Of a stretch of 64,000 bases of DNA, positions 46,699 through 54,597 are shown in pieces. The stretch lies in NCBI RefSeq assembly GCF_024586915.1, contig NZ_JANBVS010000004.1, positions 368,222 through 432,221 on the forward strand. The letters run 5' to 3'. The notes under the pieces are model-generated. The model ran no database searches. It was given only the letters and a program-made list of their open reading frames with translations, and was not told the origin of the DNA. The DNA is from Bradyrhizobium sp. SRS-191. Its GTDB lineage: Bacteria; Pseudomonadota; Alphaproteobacteria; Rhizobiales; Xanthobacteraceae. The position numbers and the translations under genes are program-made. The first letter of the stretch is position 1. The number at the start of each line of letters is the position of its first letter.

Positions 46699-47348
46699 TG
46701 GCCTGGACGCGAGAGCAGATGGCGGCGCGTGCCGCCAAGGAGCTGCGGGACGGCTACTACGTCAATCTCGGCATCGGCATTCCGACGCTGGTCTCCAACT
46801 ACATCCCGCCGGGCGTCGACGTGGCGTTGCAGAGCGAGAACGGCATGCTCGGCATGGGTCCGTTCCCCTATGAGGGCGAGGAGGATCCCGACCTCATCAA
46901 TGCCGGCAAGCAGACCGTCACCGAGCTGCCGATCACCAGCTATTTCTCGTCCGCCGATTCCTTCGCGATGGTCCGCGGCGGCCACATCGACCTCTCCATC
47001 CTCGGCGCCATGCAGGTCGCCCAGAACGGCGACCTCGCCAACTGGATGATCCCCGGCAAGATGGTCAAGGGCATGGGCGGCGCGATGGATCTCGTCGCCG
47101 GCGTCAAGCGCGTGGTCGTCGTCATGGAGCACAGCGCCAAGGACGGGCCGAAGCTGCTCAAGCAGTGCAATCTGCCGCTGACCGGCGAGCGCGTCGTCGA
47201 CATGGTGGTCACGGATCTCGCCGTGTTCACCATCGACAAGCACGGCAATGACGGCATGGCGCTGATCGAGCTCGCCGACGGCGTGACGCTCGACGAAGTG
47301 AAGGCCAAGACCGAAGCCGAATTCCGCGTCGCGTTGAAGAACAGCTGA
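46698..47348 (+). CDS. scoB: 3-oxoacid CoA-transferase subunit B
   Basis: The 216-residue beta subunit carries the catalytic Glu in [12 protein letters not shown]. Other blocks are [34 protein letters not shown] and [18 protein letters not shown]. It is coupled to scoA by overlapping stop and start codons. Its stop lies 6 bp before the convergent orphan gene at 47355. Together with the phasins elsewhere in the window it fits an organism that turns over PHB. Confidence 0.97.
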   Translation: MAWTREQMAARAAKELRDGYYVNLGIGIPTLVSNYIPPGVDVALQSENGMLGMGPFPYEGEEDPDLINAGKQTVTELPITSYFSSADSFAMVRGGHIDLSILGAMQVAQNGDLANWMIPGKMVKGMGGAMDLVAGVKRVVVVMEHSAKDGPKLLKQCNLPLTGERVVDMVVTDLAVFTIDKHGNDGMALIELADGVTLDEVKAKTEAEFRVALKNS

Positions 47349-47354
47349 GCGCGA

Positions 47355-49073
47355 CTACCAGCGCCGGCACAGCATCTCGGCGACCTTGACCGCGAGCCTG
47401 CAGGCCGCACTGGGGCGCGGGCTCGTATGAGCCTGGGACGGCATCTCCAGGCTCTGAAGTACGAGGCAGGGGATGCCGTGGCTGAGGCAGATCAGCCCGG
47501 TCACATAGGCCGTCTCGTCGGTCGCGAGGGCACCCGGGACGGCCGCCGAAATATCGGCGTCGGTGCCGCCACCGTTGCGAGTCACCGTCATCCCTTCGAA
47601 GAACACGCCGATCTCGTCGAGCATGGTCGTCGCCGCCTCATGCGCAAGGCGGCAGAGCTCCGGGTTGGCCGGGATGATCAGGCCGCCTTCGCTCGGAAAT
47701 GGCGGCTCGGCAATGCTCAGCGCATCCCGTAGCTGGATCTCGATCCGGAACGGCGCGACCGCCGTCGCAATCACCAGATCGCCCGGGCCGGCGCCGACGA
47801 AGCGGGCGCCCTGGGTTGCCTGCGCCAGCGCCGGGCCGAGCGCATGCGCGCGGCCCGGCATGATCACCCATCTTGCGCCGTGCTCCGCGATCGCGACTGC
47901 CGTCGCGCTGGCCACCTCGGTCATGGATCGCCCGAGGCAGATCACCGCATGGAAGCAGGAGTGACGGATGATCGCGCGTGCGGCGTTGCGCTGTTCGATC
48001 AGCGTGCCCGGTCCCATCGCCTGGATCAGGCCTTCGATGTCATCAGGTGTGCTGACGACAAAGCCGATCGTGTTGGCCTTGGCGTGAAGGAAGCGCAGCG
48101 CGTCGAGCATCGCGTTGATGTTGGCCTTGTCGCGCTCGTCGAGCTGCTGCCACAACGCCTCGAGCACGTCGAGGGAGGCCTCGATGCTGGCGCCGATGAC
48201 GCCCTGGCCAAGCGGACGGCCGGGCGTCTCGCAGCGATGGAGCTCCTCCAGCGTCTGGAGGACGGTTCGCCTGTCCTTGATCGCGCCGGCGCCCTGCAGG
48301 ATGCGTGCGAGAACGAGGGCGCGCTTGCCGGTGTCGAGCGGCACGGCCAGCCAGGCGAAATCCGCCAGCTCCGCCGCCTGCTCGCTCGCGGCGCGCTGAA
48401 ATTCGCCGACGACCTGGCCATAGTGCCAGCTGAGCTGCCACGGCGACACCTGCCGTCCGCGATACCGGCCGCGATCGATCCGCTCGAGGGCCTGGGCCTG
48501 CAGCTCGTGGCGCAGATCCGGGTCGAAGCCTGCCGCGCGCGTATCCAGCAGATGATGGGCGCGCGTCGCGACCCCCGGACCAAACCACTCCTGATCGGGA
48601 TCGCCGACCGCAAGCCCGCTCGGCATGCGGATGTGGACCGTTCGGCGAAACTGATCGAGCTCTCGCTTTGCGACCTGTGCCGCAGTGGCCGAGACGCTCT
48701 GCAGTTCGCAGAACGCGTCGACGACGCTGGCCCAGTCCCAGAAATCATCGCCGTAGAACGGAATGCGGTATTGCCGGCTGGCGACGATGCACGCACAGAT
48801 CTCTTCGATGTGTCGCGTGACCCGATCGAGGATGTCCCGGCGCGCCAATGCGGGATCGGTCAGGCATTGATGGACGATGCGCGCGGCATTGGCATTCACC
48901 ACATGCCAATCCTTGGCGGGAAATTTCGGCGTTTTCAGCAGATATTCGAGCGCATCGACGAGGCACCGCCCGGCCAGCGCGCGCGGCGAATTGTCGTCGA
49001 ACCAGCTGGTATTGCCGATGCCGTACCCATGCAGGTCGGACGTGAAGAAGACCGGCGGATGTCGAGAAACCAC
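47355..49073 (-). CDS. Orphan protein: helical N-terminal region plus nucleoside-phosphorylase-like C-terminal region
   Basis: The 572-residue cytosolic protein has no family I can name. Residues about 1-300 look all-helical with repeated aromatic and acidic patches (YGDDFWDWASVVDAF, SWHYGQVVGEFQRAA), perhaps an alpha/alpha-toroid or HEAT-like fold. Residues about 320-572 follow the order of the phosphorylase (PNP/MTAN) fold: IGFVVSTPDDIEGLIQAMG, a GxS-like ICLGRSMTEVASATAVAIAEHG, GPGDLVIATAV, and TDETAYVTGLICLSHGIPCLVLQSLE. The expected catalytic NTG, EME and SD residues are not conserved. GTG is the start, with AGGAGG six bases ahead. It is convergent with scoB and downstream of nirV on the same strand. 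Confidence 0.6.
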   Translation of the reverse strand: MVSRHPPVFFTSDLHGYGIGNTSWFDDNSPRALAGRCLVDALEYLLKTPKFPAKDWHVVNANAARIVHQCLTDPALARRDILDRVTRHIEEICACIVASRQYRIPFYGDDFWDWASVVDAFCELQSVSATAAQVAKRELDQFRRTVHIRMPSGLAVGDPDQEWFGPGVATRAHHLLDTRAAGFDPDLRHELQAQALERIDRGRYRGRQVSPWQLSWHYGQVVGEFQRAASEQAAELADFAWLAVPLDTGKRALVLARILQGAGAIKDRRTVLQTLEELHRCETPGRPLGQGVIGASIEASLDVLEALWQQLDERDKANINAMLDALRFLHAKANTIGFVVSTPDDIEGLIQAMGPGTLIEQRNAARAIIRHSCFHAVICLGRSMTEVASATAVAIAEHGARWVIMPGRAHALGPALAQATQGARFVGAGPGDLVIATAVAPFRIEIQLRDALSIAEPPFPSEGGLIIPANPELCRLAHEAATTMLDEIGVFFEGMTVTRNGGGTDADISAAVPGALATDETAYVTGLICLSHGIPCLVLQSLEMPSQAHTSPRPSAACRLAVKVAEMLCRRW

Positions 49074-49239
49074 GCTCGCCTCCTGGTCCGCTCACCGCGT
49101 CTTTCATGCAATTTTGTAACGTTTGTAGCTCGATTGTCGCAACCGAAAGTTGATTTTGGGTGACTGTCATTTGTGCCAGTGCCAGGACACCGGCGGCGGT
49201 GCGCCGACCCGACGGGGATTGAATCCCGGAGCTATCGGG

Positions 49240-50118
49240 TCAGGCGCGGAAGGTTCGCATCAAGCGGCTGAGCCGCTGCGCCATGCGCTGGCTCCACGCG
49301 GGTTGCTCGCGGACCAGGCGGAAGCCGAGGTTGGCCGGCGGCGTCCCCGAAGCGCAGCCGCCGGCGCGCGCGTCGCGGATGAAATCGGTCACATAGGCCC
49401 GGTGCGCGCCCTCGGCGAGCCGCACGCCGCAATTGCTGACCGTCTTGATGACGTGCCCTGCTTGATCCTGCAGCTTGCGGGTGAAGCAGGTCGAGGTCCA
49501 TTCCCAGACATTGCCGGCCAGATCGGCAACGCCATGCTCGTTGAGGCCGAAGCTGCCGAAGCTGCGCGGCTTCGGGTCATCGGGCAGCGCCGCTTCCCGC
49601 TCGTAGCGGACGATCCAGCGCCGCGAGGGGTCGGAATCATCGACCGCGACGCCATCGTCCTTGAAGCGGCTGCCGGCCGCATGGGCCCATTCGGCGTCGG
49701 TCGGCAGGCGATAGGTGTGACCGGTCTTGAGGGACAGCCACTCGGCATAGGCGAGGGCATCGAGCCAGCTGACCTGCACAGCCGGCCGGTCGATGGCGAT
49801 GGCGACGTCGCGATCCAGCGCGCGGCACGCACGGGCTTCGACGCAGGCCTGATAGTCGGCTGCGCTGACCTGGTGGGTCATGATCGCAAGCGGACGATCA
49901 AAGCGGATCGCGGTGACGGGGGCTTCGGCGGGCCGTCCGTCGCGCAGATGATCGCCGGAGTCGCGATAGCGGAGCGTGCTGGGCGCGATCTCCGTGAGCG
50001 CCGGGCCGTCGAAGCTGGCGGGAGTTTGGAGGCTTGCGACGATCGGGGCGAGGGCGGTCGGGCCGGCGACGCCGACGATGCAGGCGAGAGCGAGTTTGAT
50101 CTTGAAGGCGACAAGCAT
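49240..50118 (-). CDS. nirV: NirV, formylglycine-generating-enzyme-like protein linked to NirK
   Basis: The 292-residue protein has a signal or anchor segment (about 5-28) and then an FGE-sulfatase (SUMF1-like) domain: FDRPLAIMTHQVSAADYQACVEA, PAVQVSWLDALAYAEWLS, YRLPTDAEWAHAAG, GNVWEWTSTCF and NLGFRLVRE. This is the NirV family, a partner gene of copper nitrite reductase in denitrifiers with unresolved function. It lies 80 bp downstream of nirK and is probably in its operon. Confidence 0.9.
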   Translation of the reverse strand: MLVAFKIKLALACIVGVAGPTALAPIVASLQTPASFDGPALTEIAPSTLRYRDSGDHLRDGRPAEAPVTAIRFDRPLAIMTHQVSAADYQACVEARACRALDRDVAIAIDRPAVQVSWLDALAYAEWLSLKTGHTYRLPTDAEWAHAAGSRFKDDGVAVDDSDPSRRWIVRYEREAALPDDPKPRSFGSFGLNEHGVADLAGNVWEWTSTCFTRKLQDQAGHVIKTVSNCGVRLAEGAHRAYVTDFIRDARAGGCASGTPPANLGFRLVREQPAWSQRMAQRLSRLMRTFRA

Positions 50119-50198
50119 GGCGGCACATCGGAGATGGCGGGGGCCGGTGCACCGGCCCCCAGTGTCTTGATTTCAGGGTCGTGAGTGATGAGCGCTCA

Positions 50199-51293
50199 TC
50201 AGTTGGTCGAGCCGGTCGGAATGTCGGCCGGAGCTTTCACCTGGGTCATCAGGTCGTCGTTCCACTTGCCTTCGACCTTGAAATGCGCGGTGGCGCCGAG
50301 ATTGGCCGCCTCGATCAGATTGTGGGTGACATAGGCGTAGATGCCGGGCTGCAGGAATTTGTAGAGCGCGGCACCGGCCGAGCCACCGCGGATGAACCAC
50401 GTCTCAAGCCCCGTCTCCGGCGCATTGGAGAACTTTCCAGTCTCCCAGACGTAGTCGCCGTGGCCGCCGATCAAATGCGGGCGGCTGTCACGATTGGCCT
50501 GCGAGTGGACGATCAGGACGTTCTCGCCGACATTGGCGGTCAGCGCATTCTTGCCGGTGAGCGCGCCGGCCTTGCCGTTGAACACGACATGGGTCGGCGT
50601 CAGCCTGCGCATGACCTCCTCGGTGTCGCTATAGGCTTCGCCGGGCGAGTCGTAGGACTTGAAATTGCCCTTCTCGTCGCGCGGGACGTACAGGTCCTGC
50701 TCGCCGATGTAGTAGACGCGGTCGTAGCGCAGCGCATGGCCGCGTCCATCGTTGAGGCCATCGCGCGGCAGCACCATCACGGCGCCGTTCATGCCGGAGA
50801 CGACGTGCCAGGGGATCATCGGTCCGCCCGGGGCGCAGTGATAGACGAACACGCCGGTTCGCGTCGCCTTCCAGCGTAGCACCACCTGCTCGCCCGGATT
50901 GATCAGCGTCAGCGCGCCGCCACCGAGCGCACCGGTCGCCGAATGGAAGTCGATGTTGTGCGGCATGGTGTTGGTGGCCGGGTTGACCAGCGTCACCTCG
51001 ACATAGTCGCCCTCGTGCACGACCATCAGCGGGCCCGGCATCGAGCCGTTGAACGTCATGGCCTGGAAGGTGGTGCCCTTCTCGTCGATCACCATCTTCT
51101 TCTCCTGGACCACGAGCTTGAACTCCATGATCTTCGGCCCCTGCTTGGTCGCCTGCTCATGCGCATGCACGAACGGCGGGGCGACCAGATCGACCTTCTG
51201 GCGGGGCAGCTTGAGGTCTTCGGCAACAGCGGGAGCCGCAAGCATCATCGCGGCGATGGCTGCACTGAGCAGGGCGGTGCGGCGGGTCAACAT
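50199..51293 (-). CDS. nirK: Copper-containing nitrite reductase
   Basis: This periplasmic enzyme reduces nitrite to nitric oxide. The 364-residue protein has a signal peptide (about 1-25, ending APAVAED) and two cupredoxin domains. Type-1 and type-2 copper ligands are visible: [10 protein letters not shown], then [14 protein letters not shown] (Cys, His), [11 protein letters not shown] and the late His in YVTHNLIEA. The ATG at 51293 has AAGGAG ahead; a longer upstream frame runs through the promoter. An FNR/NnrR-type box lies 68 bp upstream. Confidence 0.97.
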   Translation of the reverse strand: MLTRRTALLSAAIAAMMLAAPAVAEDLKLPRQKVDLVAPPFVHAHEQATKQGPKIMEFKLVVQEKKMVIDEKGTTFQAMTFNGSMPGPLMVVHEGDYVEVTLVNPATNTMPHNIDFHSATGALGGGALTLINPGEQVVLRWKATRTGVFVYHCAPGGPMIPWHVVSGMNGAVMVLPRDGLNDGRGHALRYDRVYYIGEQDLYVPRDEKGNFKSYDSPGEAYSDTEEVMRRLTPTHVVFNGKAGALTGKNALTANVGENVLIVHSQANRDSRPHLIGGHGDYVWETGKFSNAPETGLETWFIRGGSAGAALYKFLQPGIYAYVTHNLIEAANLGATAHFKVEGKWNDDLMTQVKAPADIPTGSTN

Positions 51294-51686
51294 GGATCGC
51301 TCCTTCGTTTGGATCTGTTGTGTGCCGCAAACAGCATGCGCCTGTTGGAACCCGGCTTGTTTGTGCTGCAACAATCAATCGTGCGTTTGCGAAGGCAGCC
51401 GGTGGCCCCACGCGCGTGTCGCGCCAGCACAAGCGCGGCGAGCCGCCAATGAGTTGCATCGGCGGTGCTCTCTTTCGATTCCGACGTGCAGAGAACGAAG
51501 ACGCCAGCGTGCTGATAGGCCCCGCGCATTGAGATCAATGCTAAGTCGTCGCCCGGAAGCGCGGACACGAGCGGCATGGGAAGGAAGACATCTCAAGGAA
51601 GACAAAGGACGACACGGCAACTCAGCTGCGCGAACGGCGCGAAGGTGCCGTCCTGGCTCCAGGTCGTTTGCCTGGCTGACGGTTCG
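51294..51686. other. 393-bp upstream region of nirK
   Basis: The region separates nirK from a small membrane-protein gene upstream on the same strand. It holds the FNR/NnrR box at 51361-51374 and a perfect 16-bp palindrome at 51526-51541 (GCATTGA-GA-TCAATGC). No convincing gene was found inside. Confidence 0.6.
51361..51374 (-). promoter_or_regulatory. FNR/NnrR-type box upstream of nirK
   Basis: On the plus strand the sequence is TTGTGCTGCAACAA, on the coding strand TTGTTGCAGCACAA: a TTG-N8-CAA dyad. It ends 68 bp before the nirK ATG. As I recall, the B. japonicum nirK promoter carries a very similar box. Confidence 0.75.
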
Positions 51687-51896
51687 TCAGCTCAGCCAGC
51701 GCACCGCCAGCAGGACGACGAACGCCACTGCGGCCGCGACACAGAACAGCGTCGTCATGAACATCGCGAGGTTGCCGAGCAGGCCTGACGGCACCGAGTC
51801 GTCGCGAAAGGATTCGAACCCGTCTGATTGAGGAATATGGCCGCGGATATCGGTGAGGACAGCAAACAAGCGAATGAGCAGGTCCAGAGCTTCCAT
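51687..51896 (-). CDS. Small single-pass membrane protein in the denitrification block
   Basis: The 69-residue protein is not a recognised family. It has a soluble helical N-terminus (MEALDLLIRLFAVLTDIRGH), a short polar middle (SDGFESFRDDSVPSGL) and one C-terminal membrane helix (about 44-67, MFMTTLFCVAAAVAFVVLLAV). GAGGA before the ATG at 51896 and the lack of protein-like sequence upstream favour the short form. It sits between nirK and hemN, 57 bp from a TTG-N8-CAA box, so it may be induced with the NO genes. A role next to NirK or in heme supply is inference. Confidence 0.6.
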   Translation of the reverse strand: MEALDLLIRLFAVLTDIRGHIPQSDGFESFRDDSVPSGLLGNLAMFMTTLFCVAAAVAFVVLLAVRWLS

Positions 51897-51953
51897 TGCG
51901 GTTTCCTCGAATCGGGGGCAAGCCGATGATCCCCGCCAAAACGGCCGGCGACT

Positions 51954-51967
51954 TTGATGAAGCGCAA
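51954..51967. promoter_or_regulatory. FNR/FixK-type box between the small membrane gene and hemN
   Basis: TTGATGAAGCGCAA fits TTG-N8-CAA. It lies 127 bp before the hemN ATG and 57 bp before the ATG of the divergent small membrane gene, so it could serve either. Confidence 0.65.
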
Positions 51968-52053
51968 TGTCGATGGCGAAAGCCGGGATTTTACTGGCAA
52001 TCCGACGGGGCACCTGCTGGCTGCGTCTTTGAGGAAGCTCAAGGTCGGCTCCA

Positions 52054-52067
52054 TTGCCTTGTGTCAA
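52054..52067 (+). promoter_or_regulatory. Second TTG-N8-CAA match near hemN
   Basis: TTGCCTTGTGTCAA fits the spacing but has weak inner symmetry, and it lies only 27 bp from the hemN ATG. It may be a repressing site or a chance match. Confidence 0.35.
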
Positions 52068-52094
52068 ACACGCCTCAACTCAGGTGGACAGGAC

Positions 52095-53447
52095 ATGAGA
52101 CCAGATCTCGCCGCATGCTACGGACAGGAGCGCCTCCCGCGCTACACCAGCTACCCGACGGCGCCCCATTTCTCGACCGCAGTCGGCCCCTCCACTTACG
52201 CCGAGTGGCTGCGCGCGATCCCCGCGAACGCGACGGCATCGCTGTACCTGCATGTGCCGTTCTGCCGCTCGATGTGCTGGTATTGCGGCTGCAACACCAT
52301 GGTCGCCAAGCGCGACGAGCCGATCGCCGTCTATGAGTCCGCGCTGCGCTGCGAGATCGACATGGTGGCGCGCCAGATCGGCCGCCGGCTGCCGGTCGGG
52401 CACATTCATTTCGGCGGCGGCACGCCCACGATCATGACGCCGGACTCCTTCGTCGATCTGGTCGGCTCGCTGCGTCATTCCTTCTTCGTGCTGCCGACGG
52501 CCGAGATCGCGATCGAGATCGATCCGCGCACGCTGACGCCGGCGATGATCGATGCGCTCGGGACGAGCGGCGTCAACCGCGCAAGCCTCGGCGTGCAGAG
52601 CTTCGATCCCGTGGTCCAGAAGGCGATCAACCGGGTGCAGAGCTTCGAGCAGACCGCCGCGGCGACCACGGGGCTGCGCAGGGCCGGCGTGGCCGGCGTC
52701 AATTTCGACCTGATCTACGGGCTGCCGCACCAGACCGTCGCCTCCTGTCTGGACACGGTGCAGCGTGCCGTCGAGCTGCGCCCGGACCGGCTGTCCGTGT
52801 TCGGCTATGCGCATGTGCCGTCGTTCAAGACGCATCAGCGCAAGATCCCGGATTCGTCGCTGCCCGACAGTCTGGAGCGCTACGATCAGGCGTGTGCGAT
52901 CAGCGATACGCTGAAGGACGCCGGCTACGTCCAGATCGGTCTCGACCATTTCGCCTTGCCGACCGATCCCATGACGATCGCCTCCCGCGAAGGCCGGCTG
53001 CATCGGAATTTCCAGGGCTATACCACCGACGCCAACGACCTGCTGCTCGGCTTCGGCGCCTCGGCCATCGGCCAGCTGCCGCAGGGCTATGTCCAGAACG
53101 CGCCGCAGGTGCGCGCCTATGAGGAGAAGATCGCCTCCGGCAGCCTCGCCACGGTGAAGGGCTATGGCCTGACCGATGATGATCGGCTGCGGGCCGACAT
53201 CATCGAGCGCATCATGTGCGACTATGGCGTCGATCTCGACGTGATCTGCACGCGGCACGGCACGGCAACCGATGCGATGCTGCAATCGGCGCCGCGGCTG
53301 CAGTCGCTGATCTCGGACGGCGTGGTCGAGCTCAACGGCAGCGCGCTGGCGGTGACCGAGCATTCCCGGTTCCTGGTGCGCAGCGTGGCTGCGGCCTTCG
53401 ATGCGCATCTCGATGCGTCGAAGCAGTTGCACAGCCGCGCCGTGTAG
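52095..53447 (+). CDS. hemN: Oxygen-independent coproporphyrinogen III oxidase
   Basis: This radical-SAM enzyme converts coproporphyrinogen III to protoporphyrinogen IX without oxygen, so heme synthesis continues under anoxia. The 450-residue protein has the cluster motif CRSMCWYC (Cys57, Cys61, Cys64) followed by GC. Then come VGHIHFGGGTPTIM, EIDPRTLTPAM, RASLGVQSFDP, LIYGLPHQT and the C-terminal HemN domain with GYTTDANDLLLGFGASAIG. ATG at 52095 follows GGACAGGAC; the upstream frame spans the FNR-type boxes and is not real. Regulation by a FixK/NnrR protein is likely. Confidence 0.97.
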   Translation: MRPDLAACYGQERLPRYTSYPTAPHFSTAVGPSTYAEWLRAIPANATASLYLHVPFCRSMCWYCGCNTMVAKRDEPIAVYESALRCEIDMVARQIGRRLPVGHIHFGGGTPTIMTPDSFVDLVGSLRHSFFVLPTAEIAIEIDPRTLTPAMIDALGTSGVNRASLGVQSFDPVVQKAINRVQSFEQTAAATTGLRRAGVAGVNFDLIYGLPHQTVASCLDTVQRAVELRPDRLSVFGYAHVPSFKTHQRKIPDSSLPDSLERYDQACAISDTLKDAGYVQIGLDHFALPTDPMTIASREGRLHRNFQGYTTDANDLLLGFGASAIGQLPQGYVQNAPQVRAYEEKIASGSLATVKGYGLTDDDRLRADIIERIMCDYGVDLDVICTRHGTATDAMLQSAPRLQSLISDGVVELNGSALAVTEHSRFLVRSVAAAFDAHLDASKQLHSRAV

Positions 53448-53464
53448 CAAGCCTGCCGCACTGC

Positions 53465-53478
53465 TTGTGCCGCGACAA
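53465..53478 (+). promoter_or_regulatory. FNR/NnrR-type box upstream of the DUF1858 gene
   Basis: TTGTGCCGCGACAA fits TTG-N8-CAA and begins TTGTG like the nirK and nnrRS boxes. It lies 50 bp before the ATG at 53529. Confidence 0.65.
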
Positions 53479-53528
53479 AGACGAGGCAGGCCGCGCCGGT
53501 TACCATTCACGTTCGAATGGAGGCGCGC

Positions 53529-53720
53529 ATGCCTATCACCTTTGATGAACTGGTCGACGACGTCATGCGGCGCAAGCCGGAGACGATCCGCGTCTTTCTC
53601 GCGTTCCAGATGCGCTGTGTCGGCTGCCCGATCGCCTGTTTCCACAATGTCGCGGATGCCTGCCGCGAGCACGGCGTCGATCCCGACGCGTTTCTCACGG
53701 CGCTGTGCGCCGGCGCCTGA
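53529..53720 (+). CDS. DUF1858 domain protein with Cys motif
   Basis: The 63-residue protein is a single DUF1858 domain: MPITFDELVDDVMRRKPETIR, FLAFQMRCVGCPIACFHNVADACREHG. Three Cys (C-x2-C-x3-C) sit at the start of a helix and could bind a metal or take part in redox chemistry. The family often lies beside NO and nitrite genes. GGAGG at 53519-53523 fixes the ATG at 53529. The FNR/NnrR box upstream argues for its own promoter. Its stop directly abuts the stop of nnrR on the other strand. Confidence 0.85.
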   Translation: MPITFDELVDDVMRRKPETIRVFLAFQMRCVGCPIACFHNVADACREHGVDPDAFLTALCAGA

Positions 53721-54437
53721 TCAGGAGCGCGATGCCGACGCGTCGGAGCTCTGTTCCGCCAGCAGCACGATCTTGTGCGGCTCCCGCAGCACGATCTTCT
53801 GCCGGCCGCTTTCGACGAGGCCCTGCTGCTCCCAGCCGGATAGGATCCGGCTCACCGTGTGCAGCGTCGTGCCGGTCATCTGCGCGATATCCTGCCGGCT
53901 GATCGGAAAGTCGATCTGGACGCCGTGATCGAGCTTGCGGCCGGCCTGGTTGGCGAGCCGCAGCAGCGCGTGCGCGATGCGCTGCTCGACCTGCTGCGTC
54001 GACATCTCGATGACGCGGGCATGGGTTTCCTGCAGCCGCTGGCCGACCGTCTGCAGCGTATTCGCGGCGAGTGACGGGAACTTTGCGACGAGGCGCGGCC
54101 ATGCGGCCGAGGGCCAGGCCAGCACGATGCTGTCGTCGACCGCGGTGGCCGTCGCCGGATAATGCTGCAGGCCGATCGCCGGCGCGACGCCGAACGTGTC
54201 ACCGGGCACGACGTAGCGCACCACGATCTGGTCGCCGGTCGGCGTCGTCTTGCTGGCGCGGACATGGCCGTGCAGCAGCAGGAAGAACGAGGTCGCATCG
54301 GCGCCCTGCTCGAACACCGCGCCGTTGCGCGGAACACGCATGGAGCGGGCTTCACGCAAGACCTCGGTGAGGTCGTCGGTGGAGAGCCCCGCAAACAGCG
54401 GCAGATGCGCGACCAGCGAGCGGTCGATGGAAGCCAT
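53721..54437 (-). CDS. nnrR: Crp/Fnr-family regulator, NnrR-like
   Basis: The 238-residue protein has a cyclic-nucleotide-type sensor domain (about 10-125: NGAVFEQGADATSFFLLLHGHV, GDTFGVAPA), a dimerisation helix and a Crp-type HTH (ISRQDIAQMTGTTLHTVSRILSGWEQQGLV, about 170-205). The sequence contains no Cys at all, so it is not an Fe-S FNR; NnrR/DNR proteins sense NO, probably through heme. GGAGAAC before 54437 sets the start. It is divergent from nnrS, with one TTG-N8-CAA box between them. It is the likely activator of nirK, nnrS and neighbours. Confidence 0.85.
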   Translation of the reverse strand: MASIDRSLVAHLPLFAGLSTDDLTEVLREARSMRVPRNGAVFEQGADATSFFLLLHGHVRASKTTPTGDQIVVRYVVPGDTFGVAPAIGLQHYPATATAVDDSIVLAWPSAAWPRLVAKFPSLAANTLQTVGQRLQETHARVIEMSTQQVEQRIAHALLRLANQAGRKLDHGVQIDFPISRQDIAQMTGTTLHTVSRILSGWEQQGLVESGRQKIVLREPHKIVLLAEQSSDASASRS

Positions 54438-54508
54438 GATGTTCTCCGGGCCGGGCACGGCATAATTCGCGCGCGCTCAATACCACGATTTCGCGATCCG
54501 CCGGAAGT

Positions 54509-54522
54509 TTGTGCTGGCGCAA
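54509..54522. promoter_or_regulatory. FNR/NnrR-type box in the nnrR-nnrS divergent region
   Basis: TTGTGCTGGCGCAA fits TTG-N8-CAA and is close to the NNR half-site pattern TTGYG/CRCAA. It lies 75 bp from the nnrS ATG and 71 bp from the nnrR ATG, so it could act on both. Confidence 0.75.
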
Positions 54523-54597
54523 TCCGCCGCGAGCCATGCGCAACTACATCGGGGGAGGCGCCACGATCGGCGCGGTTCCCGTCGACTTCGAGCGAGC

